Positions 35,468 through 44,295 of a stretch of 64,000 nt of DNA are shown here, piece after piece. This DNA comes from Halorubrum salinum (GTDB taxonomy: Archaea; Halobacteriota; Halobacteria; Halobacteriales; Haloferacaceae). Each line of letters begins with the position of its first letter. Position 1 is the first letter of the stretch. Location of the stretch: assembly GCF_024494575.1 (NCBI RefSeq), contig NZ_JANHDO010000003.1:1-64000 (forward strand), written 5' to 3'. The notes under the pieces are model-generated. The model was given only the letters and a program-made list of their open reading frames with translations. It had not been told where the DNA came from and ran no database searches. The translations under genes and the position numbers were made by a program.

Positions 35468-36694
35468 ATGGGAGCGCTGTCTCGGCCGGGATCGCTTCTG
35501 ATCCGAACACTGTCTGATATCAGAGAAGACGGACCGGTGTCGATCCTCCTCGTCGTGTCGCTCGGCTGGTTCCTCACCCTCGGCGTTCGGATCGTGTACC
35601 CGGCGTTGCTACCGCAGGTGACCGCTGAGTTCGGCGTCAGCAACGCCACGACCGGCGCGTTCGTCGGGCTCCTCTGGACGACGTACGCGCTGTTACAGTT
35701 CCCGGGCGGCGCGATCGCGGACGTCGTCGGCGAGCGCCTCGTGCTCACCGGCAGCATCCTCCTCTCTGCCGGTGCGGTCGGCGTGATCGTGCTCTCCTCG
35801 ACCGTCGAGACGTTCGTGTTGGCGACGGTGCTCCTCGGCCTCGGCACGGGGCTGTTCGGGACGACCCGCCTCACGGTGATCTCGGCGCTTTTCGACCGGA
35901 TGCGGACGACCGCGATCAGCGTGAACCAGGCCGCCGGCAACGTCGGGAACGTCGTCCTCTCGGCGAGCGCCGGGTTCGTGAGCGTCTACCTCGGCTGGCG
36001 GTGGGGCTTCGGCTTCCTCCTGCCCGTACTGTTGGCGTGCGCGATCGGCCTGTGGATCGCCCTGCCCCGGCGGGCGTCGACGGCGACCGGCGACGAGCCC
36101 TTCCGAGAGACGATGCGGAAGGTCGCGGCGTCGGTGCGCAGACCGCCGGTGGTGGCCGTCACGGCGCTGCTTTCTCTCAACATGTTCCTGTACCAGAGCG
36201 TGACCGGATTCCTGCCGACGTACCTCGTCACGCAGAAGGGTGTCGACCCCGGCTCGGCGGCGACGCTGTACAGCCTGTTCTTCGCGGCCGCGATCGGCGT
36301 GCAGTTCCTCTCCGGAATCGTGGCCGACCGGCGCGGAAACCGCGTCGCGATCGTGGTGTTCATCGGCCTCAGCGTCCCCGGATTCGTGCTCTTGACCGTC
36401 GTCGAGACGTTCGCGGCGCTGGTCGGAGTCACCGTCCTGTTGAGCTTCCTCCTCGGTGCGATGCCGCCGGTCAACGCGGCCGGTCTCGCGTCGCTCCCAC
36501 CGGAGATCCAGGGAAGCGGGTTCGGCCTGCTCCGGACCGGGTACATCGCGTTCGGTGCGCTCGGACCGCCGGCGGTCGGCGTCTTGGCGGACGCGGGGCG
36601 GTTCGACGCCGCCTTCCTCGCTCTCGGTGTCGTCGCGCTCGCGACCAGTGCGTGGGCCGTCGTCTTCGAGCGCGTCGGTCGCGCTCTCGCCTGA
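35468..36694 (+). CDS. Major facilitator superfamily transporter
   Basis: This 408-residue protein has 12 predicted transmembrane helices. The loop after helix 2 reads GGAIADVVGERLVLTGS, the MFS motif A position, and the equivalent second-half loop is GIVADRRGNRVAIVVFIG. The substrate cannot be inferred. The ATG at 35468 is preceded by a GTG that could add one residue. It is a single gene and converges with the next one, with 43 nt between the stops. Confidence 0.9.
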   Translation: MGALSRPGSLLIRTLSDIREDGPVSILLVVSLGWFLTLGVRIVYPALLPQVTAEFGVSNATTGAFVGLLWTTYALLQFPGGAIADVVGERLVLTGSILLSAGAVGVIVLSSTVETFVLATVLLGLGTGLFGTTRLTVISALFDRMRTTAISVNQAAGNVGNVVLSASAGFVSVYLGWRWGFGFLLPVLLACAIGLWIALPRRASTATGDEPFRETMRKVAASVRRPPVVAVTALLSLNMFLYQSVTGFLPTYLVTQKGVDPGSAATLYSLFFAAAIGVQFLSGIVADRRGNRVAIVVFIGLSVPGFVLLTVVETFAALVGVTVLLSFLLGAMPPVNAAGLASLPPEIQGSGFGLLRTGYIAFGALGPPAVGVLADAGRFDAAFLALGVVALATSAWAVVFERVGRALA

Positions 36695-36737
36695 TCCGCA
36701 CGCGTTTAGGGTCGTCACTCCGGCCGCGCTCGCCCGA

Positions 36738-37760
36738 TCACTGCCCGTCTCGGAGGACCAGCGGTCCGATCGCGAGCGTCCGTTTCGCGAGCGTGAGTAT
36801 CCTGAGCAGGTACGCGACGAACAGCACGAACGGCACCAGCGTGACCGCGAAGGCACCGGCGACCGCGACGGTGACGTGCTCGACTCCCAGCGTACTGCCG
36901 GGAACCGTCCCGCTGTCGACGACGGCGAGCATGAGTCCGGCGACGAGAAGCGCCGGCACGGCGGCGTAGAGGATCAGCCGCGACAGGTCGATGAGCGCCC
37001 ACTGAAAGTACAGCGTCTTGACGTGTTCGCGGGCCGGTCCGAAAAGCGACAGCGACTCCCTGAGGTCCCCGAGCGCGTCGCGCTCCGCCTCCGTGAGGCT
37101 ATCTCCGTGATCGGCTTCGAGCCGGTCTACTCGGTGTATCTTCCGCCCGTAGTTGAAATCCAGCGCGGCGAACACCACGTCGAACGAGCCGAACCGCGCG
37201 CCGTCGAGCTGCTCCCGTACGGTGTCGGCGTTGCCGGCGACCCGCTGACCGAGCTCCGCGAGGTCGTCACCGACCGCGTCGGGGCGTTCGGCCACCGAGA
37301 CCGAGGTGCGGAGTCGCTCCGATCTGTCCGCTGCGACGCCGAGGATCGCATCGAGGAACTCGGCGGGATCCGTCGGGCTCGGGTTGCCGGTGAGCGCGGC
37401 CACGGACTCGCGCACCTCCATCGCGCCGGCCATCCGATCCCTCTGGTCACCGAGCGGGCCGTTCTCTTGGGTCAACACGAGCTGTCCGATCGTGACGACG
37501 AGCGTGGTACCCGTGACGATCGCCGTGATCATCGCCGAGAACATCGTCTCTATCACGTCGCTCGACCCGACCTTCTCCGCGAGCGCCGGGGAGAGCGCCG
37601 CCGCACCGACGACGAACGCGACGAACAGACCCACGGTCACGACACCGGTGACGAGCAGCCGATTCGCGCGCAACAGGAGCCAGAGTTTCACTCCGCTCTC
37701 GTCGGCGCGGTCGCGCATCGTGTCCGCTGTGCCGCCGTCGGACCCCCCGTTCTCTGTCAT
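36738..37760 (-). CDS. Haloarchaeal four-helix membrane protein of unknown function
   Basis: This 340-residue protein has two N-terminal membrane helices (LVTGVVTVGLFVAFVVGAA and AMITAIVTGTTLVVTIGQLVL), a soluble helical domain of about 130 residues, and two C-terminal helices (LILYAAVPALLVAGLMLAVV and VAVAGAFAVTLVPFVLFVAY). The soluble part contains NYGRKIHRVDRLEADHGDSL and LREHVKTLYFQWAL-like segments. I do not recognise the family. No enzyme motif is seen. It is divergent from a histidine kinase gene, so it might be a target or a sensor partner of that kinase, but this is only position. Confidence 0.8.
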   Translation of the reverse strand: MTENGGSDGGTADTMRDRADESGVKLWLLLRANRLLVTGVVTVGLFVAFVVGAAALSPALAEKVGSSDVIETMFSAMITAIVTGTTLVVTIGQLVLTQENGPLGDQRDRMAGAMEVRESVAALTGNPSPTDPAEFLDAILGVAADRSERLRTSVSVAERPDAVGDDLAELGQRVAGNADTVREQLDGARFGSFDVVFAALDFNYGRKIHRVDRLEADHGDSLTEAERDALGDLRESLSLFGPAREHVKTLYFQWALIDLSRLILYAAVPALLVAGLMLAVVDSGTVPGSTLGVEHVTVAVAGAFAVTLVPFVLFVAYLLRILTLAKRTLAIGPLVLRDGQ

Positions 37761-37884
37761 GTTTCCTATGACGACCGGTGGCGGTCAAAAGACTGCGGTC
37801 GGCTCCGAAGGGACGTGGCGTCGTCGTCGGGAGTCGACACCCGAACCGTTATCAGACGCGGCCGTGAGTCGCACCCGTCGAACG

Positions 37885-39609
37885 ATGAACACGGTCTTTC
37901 TCGCACACGTCTCCGTATTCGCCGGTTCGGCGCTCGCCTGCGTCGCGGCCCTTCCGCGCGCACAGCGCGTCCGGGACCGAGAGACGCGGGAAGGTCTCGT
38001 CGGACTCCTCCTCGCCGTCACGGCGTGGGCCGGCGGGTACGTCGGATACCTCCTCGTGCCCGGCGAGCGGCTGAAGGTCGCGTTCTACATCGCGGGCTTC
38101 GTCGCGGCGCTCCTCGCCGTCGGCGCGTGGCTCTACTTCTGTGCCGCGTACACCGGCCGCTCGCCGCGACGGGCACCACACCGGTGGGCCGTGGCCGGCG
38201 TGTTCTTCGCGACGAGCGCCCTGAAGGTCACGAACCCGCTCCACAACCTCTATTTCACGGCCGCGTGGACCACCGAGCCGTTCCCTCACCTCGCGATCCG
38301 CCACGAGCTTCTCTACTGGGTCGTTCTCGGCGTCTCGTACGCGATCGTCGCGGTCGGGTTCTACATGCTCCTCGAACAGTTCTACTACACCGGCGCCGAC
38401 AGCCGGCCGCTCGTCGTGCTCGCAGGCATGACCGCCGTTCCGACCGTCGCCACCCTCGTCGGCGGCGAACTCCCGTGGCTGCTCCCCCTGTTGTACGAGC
38501 CGCCGGGCGTGGCGCTTTTCGCGCTCGGAACGCTGTTCGTCTACTTCCGTCGCTTCGAGGCGATCCAGTTCGCCGCCGAGAGCGACGACGCGGCCGTGTT
38601 CTTGGATCAGGCGGGCCGCATCCGCGACTACAACCGCGCCGCTCGGCTCCTGTTCCCGTCGCTCGAGGGGTCGGTCGGGAAGCCCTTCGACACCGTCCTT
38701 CCGCACCTCGCGATCGACCGCGGCGGAGACGACGTGATAGAAGTCGATCTGGGTGGTTCAGACGACCTTCGACGTTTCTACGAGGTCTCGCGGAACGCGT
38801 TTACCTCCGGCGGCGCGACGGCCGGCGAGCTACTCACGATCGACGACGTCACCGACAGAGAGCGGTATCGGCTTCGGCTCGAAGAGCGCACCGAGCAGCT
38901 CGAAGCGCTGAACCGCGTGGTCAGACACGACATCCGCAACGACATGGCCGTGATACGCGGCTGGTCGGAGACCCTCCGCGATCACGTCGACGACGAAGGG
39001 CGGGACGCGCTCGACCGCGTGTTGCGAAAGTCCGATCACGTCATCGAACTCACCGAGACCGCACGGGACTTCGTCGATTCGCTCACGGGCGACGCGCTCC
39101 CCGAGATCAAACCGGTCGACCTGCGGGAGCTGATCGAAGACGAGGTCCAGGCGGCCCGGGACTCGTACCCCGACGCCGAGTTTCGGCTGCGCGACGACTC
39201 GTCGCAGGTCACGGTCCGGGCGAACGAGATGCTGTCGTCGGTGTTCCGCAACCTCTTGAACAACGCCGTACAGCACAACGACAGCGACACGCCGCGAGTG
39301 ACGGTCGCGTGCGAGACGGACGACGCCGGCGTCCGCGTCCGCGTCGCGGACAACGGTCCGGGGGTCCCGGACGAGTCGAAGACCGCGATATTCGGAAAAG
39401 GCGAGCGGGGGATAGACAGCGCCGGGTCCGGGGTCGGCCTGTACCTCGTCTACGTGCTCGCGGATCAGTTCGGCGGCGACGTGTGGGTCGAAGACAACGA
39501 CCCCCGCGGAGCGGTGTTCGTCGTCGAACTCCCGCTCGCGGAGACGACGCGGGACGGCCCGCGAACCTCGGAGGACGCTCGCCCGGACGAGGCGTCGTCG
39601 AGTCAGTAG
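37885..39609 (+). CDS. Membrane sensor histidine kinase (7TM, PAS, HisKA, HATPase)
   Basis: This 574-residue kinase begins with seven transmembrane helices (about 1-220), the N-terminal HisK 7TM type found in haloarchaea. A PAS-like domain (AVFLDQAGRIRDYNRAARLLFP) follows. The HisKA box is RVVRHDIRNDMAVI with His348, and the ATPase has LLNNAVQHN, VADNGPGVPD and GVGLYLVYVLADQFGG. It senses a signal in or at the membrane and passes phosphate to an unlinked regulator. The start was set at MNTVFLAHVSVF since the membrane domain begins there. Confidence 0.93.
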   Translation: MNTVFLAHVSVFAGSALACVAALPRAQRVRDRETREGLVGLLLAVTAWAGGYVGYLLVPGERLKVAFYIAGFVAALLAVGAWLYFCAAYTGRSPRRAPHRWAVAGVFFATSALKVTNPLHNLYFTAAWTTEPFPHLAIRHELLYWVVLGVSYAIVAVGFYMLLEQFYYTGADSRPLVVLAGMTAVPTVATLVGGELPWLLPLLYEPPGVALFALGTLFVYFRRFEAIQFAAESDDAAVFLDQAGRIRDYNRAARLLFPSLEGSVGKPFDTVLPHLAIDRGGDDVIEVDLGGSDDLRRFYEVSRNAFTSGGATAGELLTIDDVTDRERYRLRLEERTEQLEALNRVVRHDIRNDMAVIRGWSETLRDHVDDEGRDALDRVLRKSDHVIELTETARDFVDSLTGDALPEIKPVDLRELIEDEVQAARDSYPDAEFRLRDDSSQVTVRANEMLSSVFRNLLNNAVQHNDSDTPRVTVACETDDAGVRVRVADNGPGVPDESKTAIFGKGERGIDSAGSGVGLYLVYVLADQFGGDVWVEDNDPRGAVFVVELPLAETTRDGPRTSEDARPDEASSSQ

Positions 39610-39725
39610 CGATCGGTTCTCACGGCCGTAGCGCGATCCCCGACCGACACACCGCCGCCTCAACCGCCCCGCGTCCGCGCCAATCGGCGGCGTTCGGCAC
39701 AACCGTTATTGGTCCGGCGTCGTGA

Positions 39726-39863
39726 ATGCGACTCAGAATGCGGCTCTCGACGATGCTTATCGCCGTCGGCGTGCTCGTGTTCGTCCTCCCACTGCCGGGA
39801 ACGTTCGTCCTCGGTGGGCTTCTCACGCTCATCGGGATCGCCGCCCGGTTGCTCGGTGCGTGA
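39726..39863 (+). CDS. 45-residue small membrane protein
   Basis: The frame encodes MRLRMRLSTMLIAVGVLVFV followed by LPLPGTFVLGGLLTL and a short IGIAARLLGA end. It is one or two hydrophobic segments broken by PLPG, with a basic N-terminus. Short proteins of this shape recur in haloarchaea, to my memory. It could start at the second ATG (39738). Function is unknown; a membrane-bound peptide is likely. Confidence 0.6.
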   Translation: MRLRMRLSTMLIAVGVLVFVLPLPGTFVLGGLLTLIGIAARLLGA

Positions 39864-39924
39864 TATCGCCCCCGGCTGACTCGCAGCGTTTCCGTTCTCC
39901 GTTTTTTCACTCCGCTCCGTAGGA

Positions 39925-39950
39925 GGCCCGAATGCGAGGATCGAACCCGA
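39925..39950 (-). pseudogene. tRNA 3'-end fragment (tRNA-like remnant)
   Basis: The block GGCCCGAATGCGAGGATCGAACCCG resembles the T-arm and acceptor 3' end of the tRNA-His gene about 100 nt downstream (GGTCCGGGTGCGAGAATCGAACCCG): about 20 of 25 positions agree. No 5' half exists. Such partial tRNA ends are left by past integration or tRNA recombination events. Confidence 0.5.
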
Positions 39951-40023
39951 GCGAGACTCGCTGCGCTCGTCTCGAGTGTCACTCTCGTCTCCCGTCTCTC
40001 TTCGTCACTACGTTCCTCAGAAG

Positions 40024-40097
40024 GTCCGGGTGCGAGAATCGAACCCGCGTCTCAGCCTCCACAAGGCTGAAGGATAGTCCACTACCCTAACCCGGAC
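40024..40097 (-). tRNA. tRNA-His (GUG)
   Basis: The minus strand folds into a full cloverleaf. Acceptor strands are GTCCGGG and CCCGGAC, where the first G can be the extra G-1 paired with C73, a mark of tRNA-His. The anticodon arm is CAGCC, TTGTGGA, GGCTG with anticodon GTG. The T loop is TTCGATT. CCA is not encoded. Confidence 0.95.
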
Positions 40098-40264
40098 ACG
40101 CACTCGCACGTACCCCGTTTCGACTGATAACCGTTACGACTCGCGGCAGTCCGTGCCATCGGTTCGCTCAGGCTGTGCGGCAAGAGAGCGTCTCTCGGTC
40201 GCGCGCTCGTGAGATCCCCGACCGCACCGCTTTTGCCGCGCCACGGCGTAGGCTCGTGTGACTC

Positions 40265-40720
40265 GTGGCGTTTACCGACAAGATATACGTGAAGAATCAC
40301 CGGCAGCTCGCCTCGCAGCTGGAGACGAGCATCCCGAAGGGCGCGTTCGCGGGCGCGACGCTCGACATCCTCTATAGCGGCGACGGCCTCTCGAAGCTCG
40401 ACTCGACGACGCGAGACCGCATCCTCGATTTCGCCGAGGACTTCCTCGATTGCGACTGCGACGCCAACCCGTACTGCGGCTGCCCCGAAGAGAAGTTCAT
40501 GCGGTACGTGCTCGAACTCCGCGCCGAGGGACTCGGTCCGCAGGCGATCGTCGACGTGATGACCGACGACTACATGGTGTACGCGTACACCGGCGACGTG
40601 CTCTCGTTTCTCGATGACTCGGTTCGCAACTTGGAGGCGATAGAGACCCTCGCCGACGTCGAGGGCAACGAAGAGATGTCCGAGCGGGCACGGCGCGCGA
40701 AACGGGAGCTGTCGGGCTGA
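40265..40720 (+). CDS. Conserved haloarchaeal protein (DUF5814-like)
   Basis: This 151-residue acidic protein has a GTG start (MAFTDKIYVKNHRQLASQLE). The central CDCDANPYCGCPEEKFMRYVLELR holds four cysteines that could bind a metal. The rest is helical, ending in RRAKRELSG. As I recall, similar sequences are fused to, or found near, haloarchaeal superfamily II helicases as DUF5814. Here no helicase is next to it. Function is unknown. Confidence 0.85.
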   Translation: MAFTDKIYVKNHRQLASQLETSIPKGAFAGATLDILYSGDGLSKLDSTTRDRILDFAEDFLDCDCDANPYCGCPEEKFMRYVLELRAEGLGPQAIVDVMTDDYMVYAYTGDVLSFLDDSVRNLEAIETLADVEGNEEMSERARRAKRELSG

Positions 40721-40862
40721 ACTCACCGCGGCTGACCGTGTCGGTTCGGTCCTTTTCCGGAACTCGCTCGCCTCACGTCACGCATAAAACCGGTCTGTCT
40801 TCTGTTCCCGGCGACGCGGATCGGTCGAACGGTCTAAGTACGCGCGAGCCGGAGTACGGACA

Positions 40863-41756
40863 ATGAGTCTTCGGCCCGCGTGGCTCTCGTTCAGGCGATA
40901 CGCGGCGGCGACGACGGGAATGACCCTCGTGTTGTTCTCGCTCGGGGTTTACACCGCGGCGACGGGGTCCGGACTGGCGTGTCAGGCCCAGTGGCCGCTC
41001 TGTTCCGACCAGCTCATCCCCACCCTCACGATCAACCCCGACTTCATCGAGTGGTTCCACCGCGTGTGGGCGATGGTGACCGGGTTCCTCATCGTCGGCG
41101 TCGCCGGCTGGACGTGGCTCGGTTCCTTCGACCGCCGAACGAAACTGGCCGCGACCCTCGCGGTGGCGATTCTCCCGCTACAGATCACGGTCGGTGCTAT
41201 CACCGTCACCGTCGGCGGGCTCGTTCCCGGCGGCTACACCGTCTCGACGCACGCCGCGCACCTCACGGTCGCTCTCTGTATCTTCACCCTGCTCGCGCTG
41301 GCGACGATCTGGGGAGGCGGTCGCGGCGGACCGCGACTCCTTCGGATAGCCACCACCATCGCCGTCGCCGGCATCGTCGCCAGCGCGGTGTTCTCGCGGG
41401 CGGTCCCCTTCGTCACCTACTCGCCGGGCGCGCAGGCGGGATTTTACATCACCGGGCTCGCCGGACACCTCGGGCTGGTCGCGACGATCGCGTACACGAC
41501 CGAGGCGGTCCGCGGCGGGTACGCCGGGATCGACCGCTCGACGGCCCGGGCCGTACGCGCGTTCGCCGCGGGGTCGATGGCCGCGCTCGTCGGGACGCTG
41601 CTCCTCGGTCGCGATCTCGTGTTGTACACCCGCGTCTGGCAGCAGATCAACCTCGTCGCGCTCGGCCTCGCGCTCGTGTGTGCCGTCGGCGCAGCGTGGG
41701 TGGTCCGCGGTGCAGACGGCACGGAGCGGCGGGCGACACCGGTCGGCGGCGACTGA
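40863..41756 (+). CDS. ctaA: Heme A synthase (CtaA/Cox15 family)
   Basis: This 297-residue membrane protein has about eight hydrophobic segments. It oxidises heme O to heme A for haem-copper oxidases. Conserved features are TAATGSGLACQAQWPLCSDQ near the N-terminus, EWFHRVWAM (Glu and His of the first half) and VSTHAAHLTVAL. The second half carries GLAGHLGLV. Length is on the short side for the family. No oxidase subunit gene is in the window. It starts with a good ATG about 20-25 nt after a TCTAAGTAC element. Confidence 0.9.
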   Translation: MSLRPAWLSFRRYAAATTGMTLVLFSLGVYTAATGSGLACQAQWPLCSDQLIPTLTINPDFIEWFHRVWAMVTGFLIVGVAGWTWLGSFDRRTKLAATLAVAILPLQITVGAITVTVGGLVPGGYTVSTHAAHLTVALCIFTLLALATIWGGGRGGPRLLRIATTIAVAGIVASAVFSRAVPFVTYSPGAQAGFYITGLAGHLGLVATIAYTTEAVRGGYAGIDRSTARAVRAFAAGSMAALVGTLLLGRDLVLYTRVWQQINLVALGLALVCAVGAAWVVRGADGTERRATPVGGD

Positions 41757-41910
41757 CCGCCTGCAGCCGTTTCGACCGACCGATGGCCACCGACTGATCG
41801 CTACGGCCCCACCGAGACTGTGGGGATCGATCGATGAAAACGCCCGTTGACGGCCGCACGTCCGGTTCGAGGAGGAAAGGTTGAAATCAGTCCCGGCACT
41901 TCCTCTCGGT

Positions 41911-42708
41911 ATGTCATACCGCACGGAAACCGACGTGAGCCGTCGGACGTACCTGAAACTCACCGGTGGCGCGGGCGCCGTCGGGCTGACCGGCGTCGCC
42001 GGCTGTCTCGGCGAGAACACCACGACGATCACGCCCGGTACCGCTCCCGGGTTCCCGCCGTTCGAGATGCGCGAAGACGGCGAACTGATCGGATTCGACA
42101 TCGACCTGCTTGAGGCCGTCGTCGCCGAGACCGACTACGAGCTCGGCGAGTGGGCGACCTTCGAGTTCGACTCGCTCATCCCCGCGCTCACGCAAAACGA
42201 GGAGATAGACGTGATCGCCGCCGCGATGACGATCACCGAGGACCGGCAGGAGACGATCGCCTTTTCCGACCCGTACTGGGAGTCGGATCAGGCGATCCTC
42301 GTGCGCGAGGGCGGCGACTTCCAGCCGGGTGCGTGGGCTGACTTCGAGGGCGTCCGCGTCGGTGCACAGTCGGGGACGACCGGCGCAGATCAGGTCCAGT
42401 CGAACCTCGTCGATCCCGGTATCATCGCCGACGAGGACTACTCCACGTACGACAGCTACGTGTTCGCAGTCGAGGACCTCGTGAACGAGAACGTCGACGC
42501 GGTCGTCGTCGACAACCCCGTCGCAGAGACGTTCGCGGCCAACCGCGACGTGACCATCGCCTTCGTCGAAGAGACCGGCGAACAGTTCGGCTTCGGACTC
42601 CGGCAGGGCGAATCGGAGTTCCAGTCCGCGCTCAACGACGGGCTCGCGACGGTCCGCGACGACGGGACGTACCAAGAGATAACCAACACCTGGTTCGGTC
42701 AGGAATAG
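41911..42708 (+). CDS. ABC transporter substrate-binding lipoprotein (polar amino acid family)
   Basis: This 265-residue solute-binding protein has a Tat signal (SRRTYLKLTGG) and a lipobox (GVAGC, Cys at about residue 33), so it is exported folded and held by a lipid. The mature part has the two-lobed SBP_bac_3 fold, with GFPPFEMREDGELIGFDIDL and VIAAAMTITEDRQETIAFSDPY as family marks. The ligand is probably a polar amino acid. The ATG at 41911 was chosen because the Tat motif starts at residue 10. It is the first gene of a four-gene operon. Confidence 0.92.
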   Translation: MSYRTETDVSRRTYLKLTGGAGAVGLTGVAGCLGENTTTITPGTAPGFPPFEMREDGELIGFDIDLLEAVVAETDYELGEWATFEFDSLIPALTQNEEIDVIAAAMTITEDRQETIAFSDPYWESDQAILVREGGDFQPGAWADFEGVRVGAQSGTTGADQVQSNLVDPGIIADEDYSTYDSYVFAVEDLVNENVDAVVVDNPVAETFAANRDVTIAFVEETGEQFGFGLRQGESEFQSALNDGLATVRDDGTYQEITNTWFGQE

Positions 42709-42709
42709 G

Positions 42710-43546
42710 ATGTCCGCCTTGGGGACGCTCGCGCCCGCCGCGGTCGACAGCCTCGGTGCTCTCGCGTCGGGAGGCGCTCCGTCGGTCGCGGCGTCCGACG
42801 TTGCCGCCGTCGCGTCCGGACTCGTCGTCGGGACCGCAGACTGGTGGTTCATCGGCGAGCCCGCGGACTGGTGGTTCGTCCTCGACAACGCCGACTACCT
42901 CGGCGTCGGCGTCCTGTTGACGATAGGGCTCACGGTCGCGTCGATCCTGTTCGGGTTCGCCCTCGGCTTCCCCGCGGGCGCGGTCGAGGTGTACGGCGAC
43001 GGGCTTCTCAAGCGAGCCGTCGGCACCGTCGGGGTCGTCCTCCGCGGGACCCCTATCGTCGTCATCCTGATCGTGATGTACTTCGTCGTCGGCGTCCCGC
43101 AGATCAACTTCGGCGTCGCCTCGCTGTCACCGCCGGTCGTCGCCGGCATCTTAGGGCTCGGACTGCGAAGCGCCGCCTACCAGTCACAGATCTTCCGAGC
43201 GACGCTCGCGAGCGTCGACGACGGTCAACTCGAGGCGGGTCGCTCTGTCGGCCTCTCGCGGTTCGAAGCGATCCGCTACGTCGTCGTCCCGCAGGCGCTT
43301 CGGCGGTCGATCCCGGGCTTTCAAAACGAGTTCACGATCGTGTTGAAGGACACGAGCATCGTCTTCGCGATCGGGCTCGCGGAGCTACTGACTCGGGGGT
43401 ACGACCTGTTCTCGGAGCGAACGACTGCAGTGCTCGAAGTCATCCTGTTCATCAGTGCAATCTACTTCGTCCTCACGTTCACGACGAACCGCGCGCTCGA
43501 TTACCTCGGCACTCGCTACGCGATCCCGGAGGGTGAGTCGACGTGA
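42710..43546 (+). CDS. ABC transporter permease (polar amino acid family), first
   Basis: This 278-residue permease has an unusual N-terminal extension of about 60 residues holding the doubled segment DWWF-x7-DWWF before the usual transmembrane domain (five helices). The EAA loop reads AGRSVGLSRFEAIRYVVVPQALRRSIPGF, which contacts the ATPase. It starts 2 nt after the binding-protein stop and its end overlaps the ATPase start (GTGA). It would form the channel with the second permease of this operon. Confidence 0.92.
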   Translation: MSALGTLAPAAVDSLGALASGGAPSVAASDVAAVASGLVVGTADWWFIGEPADWWFVLDNADYLGVGVLLTIGLTVASILFGFALGFPAGAVEVYGDGLLKRAVGTVGVVLRGTPIVVILIVMYFVVGVPQINFGVASLSPPVVAGILGLGLRSAAYQSQIFRATLASVDDGQLEAGRSVGLSRFEAIRYVVVPQALRRSIPGFQNEFTIVLKDTSIVFAIGLAELLTRGYDLFSERTTAVLEVILFISAIYFVLTFTTNRALDYLGTRYAIPEGEST

Positions 43547-44295
43547 GTGACTCCGACGACGGGTTCCTCCGCGTGTCCGACGTCTCGAAGTGGTACGGCG
43601 ACGAGCAGGTGCTCCACGACGTGTCCTTCGAAATGAGTCGCGGTGACGTGACCGTTCTCATCGGTCCGTCCGGCTCCGGGAAGTCGACGATGCTTCGCTG
43701 TGTCAACCGGCTCGCCGAGGCCCAAGAGGGATCGATCCTCCTCGACGGCGAGGAGGTGCTGTCGCCCGACCTCGACGTCGACGACCTCCGACGCGAAGTC
43801 GGGATGGTGTTTCAGGGGTTCAACCTGTTCGCGCATCTGTCCGCGGTCGGCAACGTCGCGCTCGGCCCGCGGCGCGTGCTCGGGCTCTCCGAACGCGAGG
43901 CACGCGAGCGCGCGGAGGCGCAACTGGAACGCGTCGGACTCGGGGATCAACTCGATTCGTACCCGGCGGAGCTGTCCGGCGGACAACAACAGCGCGTGGG
44001 GATCGCCCGCGCGCTGGCGATGGAACCGAAACTGATGCTCTTCGACGAGCCGACGAGCGCCCTCGACCCCGAACTCATCGGCGAGGTGCTAGAGGTGATG
44101 CACGGGCTCGTCGACGAGGGAATGACGATGCTCGTCGTCACCCACGAGATGAGCTTCGCCCGCGAGGTCGCAGACGAGATCGTGTTTCTCGACGACGGCC
44201 GCGTGGTCGAACGCGGACCCCCGGACCAGCTGTTCGAACGGCCCGAAAAAGAGCGGACCGGCCGCTTCCTCGAACGGATCGCGAGTCACGACTGA
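43543..44295 (+). CDS. ABC transporter ATP-binding protein (polar amino acid family)
   Basis: This 250-residue ATPase has Walker A (GPSGSGKSTMLR), the Q-loop (VFQGFN), the ABC signature (LSGGQQQR), Walker B (LMLFDEPTSAL) and the switch His (VTHEMSF). It is the GlnQ/HisP type. The start is a GTG that overlaps the previous stop by four nt, and the stop shares TGATG with the next start, so the three proteins are coupled in translation. Confidence 0.95.
   Translation: MSDSDDGFLRVSDVSKWYGDEQVLHDVSFEMSRGDVTVLIGPSGSGKSTMLRCVNRLAEAQEGSILLDGEEVLSPDLDVDDLRREVGMVFQGFNLFAHLSAVGNVALGPRRVLGLSEREARERAEAQLERVGLGDQLDSYPAELSGGQQQRVGIARALAMEPKLMLFDEPTSALDPELIGEVLEVMHGLVDEGMTMLVVTHEMSFAREVADEIVFLDDGRVVERGPPDQLFERPEKERTGRFLERIASHD

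Noticed and set aside
40082-40726. 214-codon minus frame
   Set aside because: It is antisense to the DUF5814-like gene and enters the tRNA-His gene.
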